Shown: piece after piece, positions 57,616 through 64,000 of the stretch | Position numbering within the stretch: position 1 is the stretch's first letter | How the letters are laid out: every line of letters begins with the position of its first letter | Translations under genes and position numbers: made by a program | Source: Paralithodes platypus | Lineage: Eukaryota; Arthropoda; Malacostraca; Decapoda; Lithodidae | Reading direction: 5' to 3' | DNA length: 64,000 nt | Assembly (NCBI GenBank): GCA_032716605.1 | Contig: CM064571.1 | Span: 15,676,321-15,740,320, forward strand | The notes under the pieces: model-generated | What the model was told of the DNA's origin: nothing | What the model saw: only the letters and a program-made list of their open reading frames with translations | The model's database searches: none

Positions 57616-58439
57616 CACCATATGGTAGAGATGTGACCAATAAATTAATCAATCAATATACTCAGTCTACGAAATGACAGTATCAATCACATTGGCAAGC
57701 CTTTACTTCTTGGATCATTAGAACAGAACAGACTGTGCCCTCAGTGGCGTTAGTTTTTAATTATTTGAATTATCTGTTTGAGCAGAAACGGTTATCTGTG
57801 GTAACGTTAAAAAATCACTTAACTGCGATTAGAGTGCCCTTTTTCGACCTTACAGGTCTCTCCATACCGGTGGCGGAGGAAACAGGTTTTATGAGAGCAT
57901 GTTTTAAACTCCGCCCACCTCCCCGTCAGCTCATGCCTACTTGGTCTCTAGACAAGGCATTGTCTTTACTTCACTCTCGTGTGTACCAAAATACTGCAGA
58001 TTTTGCATTACTCTTAAAAAAGGCTGTATTCCTTTTGGCTTTGGCCACCGGGAACAGAGTGTCTGAGCTGGCGGCGATGAGCAACACACCTAATTGCCTT
58101 AGGTTTGGTAGACTTAATGAATGTATTCACATTGCACCTTCCCCGGGATTTGTAGCCAAGAATGAGCACAGTGCACACATGTTTTCTGAGTTCACTGTGC
58201 CGGCGTTAAAAAGGGGAAAGGTGCACCATTATCTATGTCCAGTGCAAGCTCTAACCAAATATTTGAGAGTAGCTCCTCTAAACCCCCAAGGTGCTTTATG
58301 GGTAGCAAGTATGGGTAAACGCTTACTGAAACGGAGATTAGCCTCTCTTCTGGTCGAAGTCATTAAAGAGAGTAATCCCGGCGTTGTTGTAACGGGAAGA
58401 AATTGTACTTTCCCTTTTGGTATATGTTGTAAGGTTTGA

Positions 58440-58969
58440 CTTAACTGTAAGACTTTTTCCCCTTCATTCACTCTTCCCTATATTTAAGGGAAATGTATCG
58501 CTTAAGAAGGGTTAAGTAACCCTTGTCTATGTAAAGAGGGAATTAGCCTAGATCAGGAGGAGAACTAATATTCCCAAATCTATCTACAATACTTTCAAGC
58601 CTAATTTTCCTTTCACCCCTTTTGTTATCCCATGTAAAAATCCTTCCTTTTCGAATTTAGAGTAATGCCCCCTTGTGTAAAAAGACCGCCAATTCCTACC
58701 CAAGCGACGCCACCCTTTGTGGTCACCCTCCCCTTTTTTGGCGGGATCCCTGGCACTGGCCCCTCGGCCCCTCACTGTCGTCACCCCAGGCCTACGAGAG
58801 AGACACCTACCTACCCCTCAGTCTCTGTCATCATTCCCCGCTTCTTCTCCGGACTTAGGCTTCCTTTCCCTCCATTCAGAGGGAACCAGTTTGGGAAGGA
58901 GTCGATGTGATGCTGAATTGCTGATGGCGGAGAATCGGAGATTCACCCCTCCCATTGGCTGAGTGCAGG

Positions 58970-58970
<1 letters not shown>
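58440..58970. other. Recombinase gap, left part
   Basis: Unrecognised sequence, pyrimidine-rich at 58590-58870. CCCATTGGCTGAG (inverse CCAAT box) lies just before the (AAT)n tail. Confidence 0.45.
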
Positions 58971-59005
<35 letters not shown>

Positions 59006-59875
59006 TTTATTCAGTCAGCAATTTACAGAGTTGGTACCACATAGTTTGTTACAAATATGACATGTACCAGCCTTGCATAATTCCAACTAAGGATAGCCCA
59101 ATAAGGCCGTTAGGCGTATTTCCATTGGGGTCCTTGTGGGATTAGGTTAGCTGGGGAAAAGGGGAGGATAAAGAAATAGATACTTTAGATAAAGTATTTC
59201 TAGGGGGTTATTTTAAGATACCTTACATCCTATAGTAAATATCAGTAATCCGTAATCAGTAATAATTTCAGTTTGGTTTGTCTATCTCTTATGTCGTATT
59301 TAGTAGTAGACATAAGCTTGGTGCTCCCTTCTCGCAGCTGTCCGGTTCAGGTGTTCCTTCAGGCTACGTCTGAAGGAATACAGTGTTCTCTTTTCACGGA
59401 CTGACTGGGGTAGGTCGTTCCAGTCTTTGATGGCAGTGAAGAAGAATGTTTGCTTACCCTGTCCTTGGATTCTCGGGACCTTAAAATTAAACATCATGTT
59501 TCTTGTATTATGTCCACTCCTCTCATTTGCTTTAACAAAATCATTCTTTAGATACTCTGGAGCTCTGTCATAGAAAATTTTGAAGGCATTAGTTATCCTG
59601 ATTTGTTTGGCCCTGTCAGAAACATTGAGCATACCTAGTGACTGAAGTTGTTCCTGGCCAACATGTGATCTGGGTCCTAGGTTCAGCATGAACCTAACCA
59701 TTTTATTTTGAGTGACCTGAAGTTTGTGCTGTGCTGATTTAGATGATGCAGAGTACCAGGATGACACAGAATAGTCAAAATGACATTGAACAAGCGCTTG
59801 GCAGAGGGTCTTTTTGGTCGCCGCGGGCAAGCATCCCACCTGTCTATGCTGAACTCGTGTACTGTACGAGGGTTC
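58971..59875 (-). pseudogene. LINE 3' end inside the DIRS element
   Basis: A 179-residue intact minus-strand frame: LPAATKKTLCQALVQCHFDY, SVSSWYSASSKSAQHKLQVT, NKMVRFMLNLGPRSHVG, AFKIFYDRAPEYLKNDF, FFFTAIKDWNDLPQSVRE, ending HQAYVYY at 59300. It is the post-palm domain of a LINE RT. The 3' UTR runs to an (ATT)n tail at 58973-59004. It is 5'-truncated just upstream of LPAATKKTLC. Since the frame is uninterrupted it may be recent. Confidence 0.88.
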
Positions 59876-60706
59876 AAGGACCGCAGGAAGACGTATGATT
59901 ACCCCCTATACCCCAGGATACGGTAGGCCGAAGAAACCTACAGGCAAGCCTGGCCGATACCGGTATCTAGCGGAATTGGGATGTATAATACTGAGAGGAA
60001 TGGGGTGGATACAGACAGCAATATTAGAGTCCTACTCCTAGGTTAAGAGACTGTCCCAGTACGGTAATGGATTGGTCCCAGGTTAATGGTATAGAGATAA
60101 TTAGATACGGACCATACGGTACCAATGTTAAGAGTTGTAAACGGTAAAATGTTCCTTATATTAATATCAAGCTTAAGATTACTGCAATATGTTTGTATCT
60201 ATCCTCCCGTACCTATTTGGATCTAAATGTGTTGTCAGGATGGTAAATCGGAGCTGTCAGTATTAAATTGGTCTAAGAGTAGTACCAGTAGCCTAACCGA
60301 GAGTTAAAGTCTTGTCAGCCAACATTGAAGGTGAAGTTCTTGATTGGTCTTTGCTAGCCTCCGATTTATCCTACTGTCCTAATGTACCTGAATAATGAGC
60401 ATGAATCACGATTGCATAAAGAATAAGAAAACCATGGGGACGGCCAGTTCACCTGAAGGTGGGCGATCAAATAATTTGAATGAATTACCGTTCCCAAAAA
60501 CATCCTTATGTGATATCTAGAAAGTAGAGAATATGCTAGGTCTCAGTGGGGTTTTTGTGGTTCTTTGGTCTTATCATCGTGTCGGAGTTGCAGCCTTTCC
60601 CCTTCCTCGAAGGATGTTGAATGTGGGTCAACCAAACAGGGTTGTCCTCTCGTTAATTAGAATGCAATAACGGGTTTGTCGTCATCTCTTCCTTTCTATC
60701 CTTGAG
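59876..60706. other. Recombinase gap, right part
   Basis: No element or coding region recognised. It ends in a pyrimidine tract TCTCTTCCTTTCTATCCTTG and AG, directly before the recombinase C-terminal codons. Confidence 0.45.
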
Positions 60707-60892
60707 TACCTATTTAGGGCCCACGATTTACGCAAATGGGCAGCCTCTTTACGGTTCTTGAAGAACTTTTCAGTAGAAGATATTTCGTCCACACAGTTGT
60801 GGGCGTCTAATCATACGTTTTTTACTAGATACTTGTCAGTTGCTCTAGACAAACCTTCCTTACCATGTATAGCTTTAAGGCAGAGGGTCTAG

Positions 60893-61463
60893 GTGGCCCT
60901 TCAGTCACTTTTGTTTACTTTCAAGGAAAAAGGGGGGGGGGGGGGGTGCAGTCAGTGTAACATAGGACACCCTAGACCCCGCCGGAATGTAAAAGCTGTG
61001 ATACAAATTATGGATAATGTGATATGAAAATTTCTCTGTTCAATTCAGGGCGAGAAATTGTGCTAGTACAATGTTAGTACAAACAACAGGGTTGTTGTAG
61101 TAGTTTTAGCTATGAAAGCAATTTAGTATTAAACAGTGGAGATCGTTTGCAAAACATTTCCACGAATATTATGGGGTTTATTATGTGCACATGTAAACTT
61201 ATAACTTGTTATTTTTGTCACCACTCGTTGAGTGGGGTGCCTTTGTAACTACAGATCTGTTCACAGAATCTCCAGAGTTACCCTTTTTTTATCAAGCAGG
61301 CTTCTTTGAAGCACGCACCTGCTTGAACCCCTTTGTTGTATTTATATGGGCTGCGCCATATTTAAATATATTTTCAAAGTAAGAATACTATGTGGTTGTT
61401 TGATTATCTGCTTTTCTAGAGTTATGATATGATTACGAATGTCCCCCTCCAGTCTTAGAAACC
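60893..61463. other. DIRS 3' untranslated region
   Basis: Includes a run of 14 G after AAGGAAAAA (about 60933-60947). No coding potential. Confidence 0.5.
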
Positions 61464-61571
61464 AGGCATGTTCGTCAATGATGGAGGGGCCACTAATAAA
61501 TTATAGGTTTGACTCCTGTAAGGAAATAAAGAAAACCTAATATTTAGTAGTGGCCCCGTAATCATTGACGA
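61464..61571. repeat. DIRS internal complementary region
   Basis: The first part (GGCATGTTCGTCAATGATGG, then AGGGGCCACTAATAAA) is the inverse of the left outer end at 50957-50996. The second part (TATAGGTTTGACTCCTGTAA to TTAGTAGTGGCCCCGTAATC) is the inverse of the right outer end at 61932-61993. The two are fused head to head, as expected of the DIRS circle-junction template. Confidence 0.9.
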
Positions 61572-61643
61572 CTGGGGACCTCCCGACCATCCCCTTCCCA
61601 TTCATTGATGTATTAAGGATTTTGGTTTACTTGATATGTCAGT

Positions 61644-61993
61644 GAAGGAAGAATGACGCCTGAATCAGCGTCTGGTCAAAGATCCACACAAGTACATCCA
61701 CGATATGATGGAAAGCTTATTGGATAGTTATTCTTATTTTCTTTTTCTTTTTTATTTTTTACGAAGTTTTTTCGTAGTGAGAACCCAATTCATAATGACT
61801 GAAGCCATGAGTGAGGTCGCGTGCGCTCATGATGAAGGCTCCTCAGATTTTAAATGCTCTGCGCGGTAGATTCAAACTACGGTGGTTTAGTGTTTGAAGA
61901 GGATGCCTTATGTAATAGGCATGTTCGTCAATGATTACGGGGCCACTACTAAATATTAGGTTTTCTTTATCTCCTTACAGGAGTCAAACCTAT
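61644..61993. repeat. DIRS right inverted terminal repeat with extension
   Basis: 61644-61956 is the inverse of the left terminal repeat. The further 37 bases to 61993 (ATTAGGTTTTCTTTATCTCC ... AAACCTA) exist only at this end and in the internal complementary region. Confidence 0.9.
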
Positions 61994-62640
61994 AATATAA
62001 CAAACAACAGAGGACCTAATACAGATCCCTGGGGGACACCACTTTTGACTGCTCCCCATTCTGACTTCGTAGCATTTATGCTGACTCTCTGCTTCCTACC
62101 AATTAGCCATGACCTAATCCATCCCAACAACGCCCCACCTATTCCATGCGCCTCAACCTTTCTCATAAATTTCTCATGGGGGACTCTGTCGAAAGCTTTA
62201 CTGAAATCTAAATATATTATATCATGACTTGTCATTATCTACTGCTTCATATACCTCTGAAGAAGAAAAAAACTAAGCAAATTAGTAAGGCAAGAACGTC
62301 CCTGAGTGAATCCATGCTGACAAGCATTTATTAAATTAAATGTATCTAAGTGGTTTCTAATTTGACTAACAATAATTGACTCTAGTAGCTTTCCTATGAT
62401 TGATGTAAGACTAATGGGATGGTAATTGGATGCTATTGATTTGTTACCTTTTTTGAAGATCGGAACTACGTTTGCAAGCTTCCAATCTTCTGGAACTATA
62501 CCTGTCTCTAATGACTTGTTAAATAGAAATGTTAATGGGTAACTTAACTCATCCCTACATTCTTTTAATACTCTAGCATATACCTCATCAGGACCAGGCG
62601 ATTTATGAGGTTTCAGTCTGTCAATTTCCTTAAGCACATA
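61994..62640 (-). pseudogene. CR1-like LINE, RT fingers/palm N-terminal piece
   Basis: Minus strand: LKPHKSPGPDEVYARVLKEC, WKLANVVPIFKKGNK, SNYHPISLTSIIGKLLE, NACQHGFTQGRSCLTNLL (62239-62637). A frameshift near 62235 is followed by IIYLDFSKAFDRVPHEKF and SGVPQGSVLGPLLFVIL up to 61994, where the DIRS-type element interrupts it. The conserved YRPISL motif reads YHPISL here. Confidence 0.9.
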
Positions 62641-64000
62641 ATTTCTACTTATAGTAACCGTACTTAACCTATTTTCTATACTATCGCTTACTACCTTACT
62701 ACCTTACGGACTTCTGGAAACTGTGCCAAATTTTCATTAGTGAAAACGGAAAGAAATTGACTATTTAATGTACCGGTACTGCACATTTCTAAATAATTTA
62801 AGTCATTTCTCCTATCGAAGTTTTAAGGGGACCAATTACATCTCTAACCTTGGATTTATATAGTTGGTAAAAAGCTTTAGGATTATTTTTTGAGTCATTG
62901 GCAACCTTAATTTCATAATTTATTTTTTCTTTCCTAATATCCTTTTTTACCTGTCTTGATAGATTCTGATAGTAAGCAAGTAGGTGAATTTCGCCTCTCC
63001 TAATTTTTCTATATATTCCTCTCTTTTGTCCTAGAAGATCTAATAGTCTATTATTCATCCATTTGGGTTGGTTCTGTGTTGATCTAAATTTTCTTTTGGT
63101 GATATATTTATTTTGTGCATTGAATACTGACTCGATAAAATTATCGTATGTATCTACCAAGGTTGACGTCTCTTCCTGACTTAAGATGACAGGTGCCTGA
63201 GAAAGGGTACACTCATTTGGACACCTGGATCGACTTAATTTTTTGACCATAGGGTCCGCTAATAGGGGCTCTTCTTAACCTACCATAATTGGCTTTTCTG
63301 AAGTCAGGTATTAATTTTGTATTCTCTCTGGTATTACCTTTCCATTGTATATTAAAATACACAGAATTGTGGTCACTATTTCCTAGGTGGTCCCCTATCT
63401 CTACATTATTTACCATATGTTCATTGTTACTGAAAACTAAATCGAGAATATTATTACCTCTAGTCGGCGTATCTATGAATTGAAATAAAAAACTATCTTG
63501 TACTACCTCTATAAACTCCTCAGAATCAGAGTCTCCTATTTGATGCTGCCAATCTATATTCGGAAAATTAAAATCCCCCATAATGCACACATTGCTAAAC
63601 CTTGATGCCATTTTAATTTCCTCCCATAATGACGTTCCGTCATTTCTACTCATATTTGGCGGTCTATACATAACTCCAATAACTATGGTCTCACTACCTT
63701 CGTTAACCTCTACCCAAACACTTTCATTGTCGTTATTTAGTCTAATACCTGATTTAATACAGCTTTATAATGTACTCCTGACAAACACTGCTATACCGCC
63801 ACCCCTCTTACTTGTTCGGTCATATTTAAACAAACTATATCCTGGTATATCAAATTCTGCTAAAAAATGCCTGGTTTCTGTATTAATCCACGTTTCAGTT
63901 AGCGCTATTATGTATATTTTCTTTGCTAACAAGGGCTCTAAGTTCGTTCATTTTGTTACATAGACTCCTACAGTTTGTGTAATATACTCTCAATTTACTT
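62641..64000 (-). pseudogene. CR1-like LINE, APE endonuclease and linker (continues past the edge)
   Basis: Minus strand from the right edge: NCRSLCNKMNELRALV (about 63980-63930), IIALTETWIN, RGGGIAVFV, a stop near 63765, GVMYRPPNMSRN, IMGDFNFPNIDWQHQIG, NNILDLVFSNN and LGNSDHNSVYF, all the endonuclease signature motifs in order (63213-63671). A frameshift near 63230 leads to the linker frame (62798-63250; QNKYITKRKFRSTQNQPKW, NDSKNNPKAFYQLYKSK). At least three lesions, so the source copy was already dead or decayed afterwards. ORF1, if present, lies beyond 64000. Confidence 0.9.

Larger units (their letters stand above)
57588..60892 (+). pseudogene. DIRS tyrosine recombinase, split by about 2.3 kb
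   Basis: Probable start ATG 57588, overlapping the RT frame by 28 bases. An in-frame TGA at 57675-57677 precedes QYQSHWQAFTSWI. Core: LVFNYLNYLF, then LLALATGNRVSEL with the first catalytic Arg (about 58036-58074). The frame loses similarity after NPGVV at 58388. The missing C-terminus is at 60707-60892: FRAHDLRKWAASLRFL with His and Arg, then SNHTFFTRYL with the nucleophilic Tyr, stop at 60892. The gap starts GTAACG and ends TTCCTTTCTATCCTTGAG, and the codon phase fits, so an intron (58389-60706) is possible; an insertion is the alternative. A LINE fragment lies in the gap. Confidence 0.8.
50957..61993 (+). mobile_element. DIRS-type retrotransposon, about 11.0 kb
   Basis: Complete in outline: inverted terminal repeats, gag, overlapping RT-RNase H, tyrosine recombinase, and an internal complementary region near the right end that joins the inverse of both outer ends. 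It replaces nothing in the LINE it entered: the coding sequence resumes on the other side, with at most TAT shared at the borders, in line with the absence of target duplications in DIRS elements. Gag and pol genes have several single-base frameshifts and one in-frame TGA, and the recombinase is split, so this copy is probably defective. Confidence 0.9.

Noticed and set aside
59300..59839. Intact host protein of 179 residues
   Set aside because: Sequence pattern, (ATT)n tail and 5' truncation identify it as a LINE RT C-terminal domain.

Overview
The window is a eukaryotic, gene-poor, repeat-dense stretch of an invertebrate genome. A decapod crustacean is the best guess. That rests on DIRS1-type retrotransposons, CR1-like LINEs, several tRNA-derived SINE heads, many long (CA)n and (TA)n tracts and abundant palindromic MITE-like elements; no conserved host gene confirms it. 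There is no operon-like organisation and no rRNA or CRISPR array.

Layout. 1-10.5 kb: a 25-bp minisatellite, then three recurring families of foldback elements (called A, B and C here), one decayed LINE and one short minus-strand ORF that could be a host terminal exon. 10.6-13 kb: two nested TTAA-flanked elements, a LINE 3' end and a CCAAT/TATA promoter-like stretch. 13-16.4 kb: an LTR-like segment between two (TA)n tracts. 17.5-18.5 kb: a degenerate 48-bp minisatellite and a perfect-TIR MITE. 20.2-23.6 kb: a purine-rich minisatellite split by a LINE fragment. 24.5-29.3 kb: an inverted duplication whose loop holds a near-intact Tc1/mariner-type element with a predicted intron. 29.3-33.8 kb: LINE and SINE debris, a 62-bp minisatellite and more MITEs. 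33.9-39.6 kb: a compound satellite of about 43 copies of a roughly 34-bp box alternating with (CA)n, interrupted by a LINE and two copies of a tRNA-Val-like SINE. 40-47.4 kb: LINE fragments, TTAA elements and decayed unassigned ORFs.

From 47.4 kb to the right edge there is one layered structure. A minus-strand CR1-like LINE is split into three pieces that fit together at codon level. One gap holds a TG...CA element with an apparent 5-bp target duplication (48.1-50.6 kb). The other holds an 11-kb DIRS-type element (51.0-62.0 kb) with inverted terminal repeats, an internal complementary region joining both ends, gag, RT-RNase H and tyrosine recombinase genes. The recombinase is itself split by about 2.3 kb that contains another LINE.

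Nearly all coding capacity belongs to mobile elements. Most copies carry frameshifts or stops; the Tc1/mariner transposase is the only one that looks intact, if its intron is real. Coordinates of decayed repeats are estimates by eye, usually good to about 10-20 bases.
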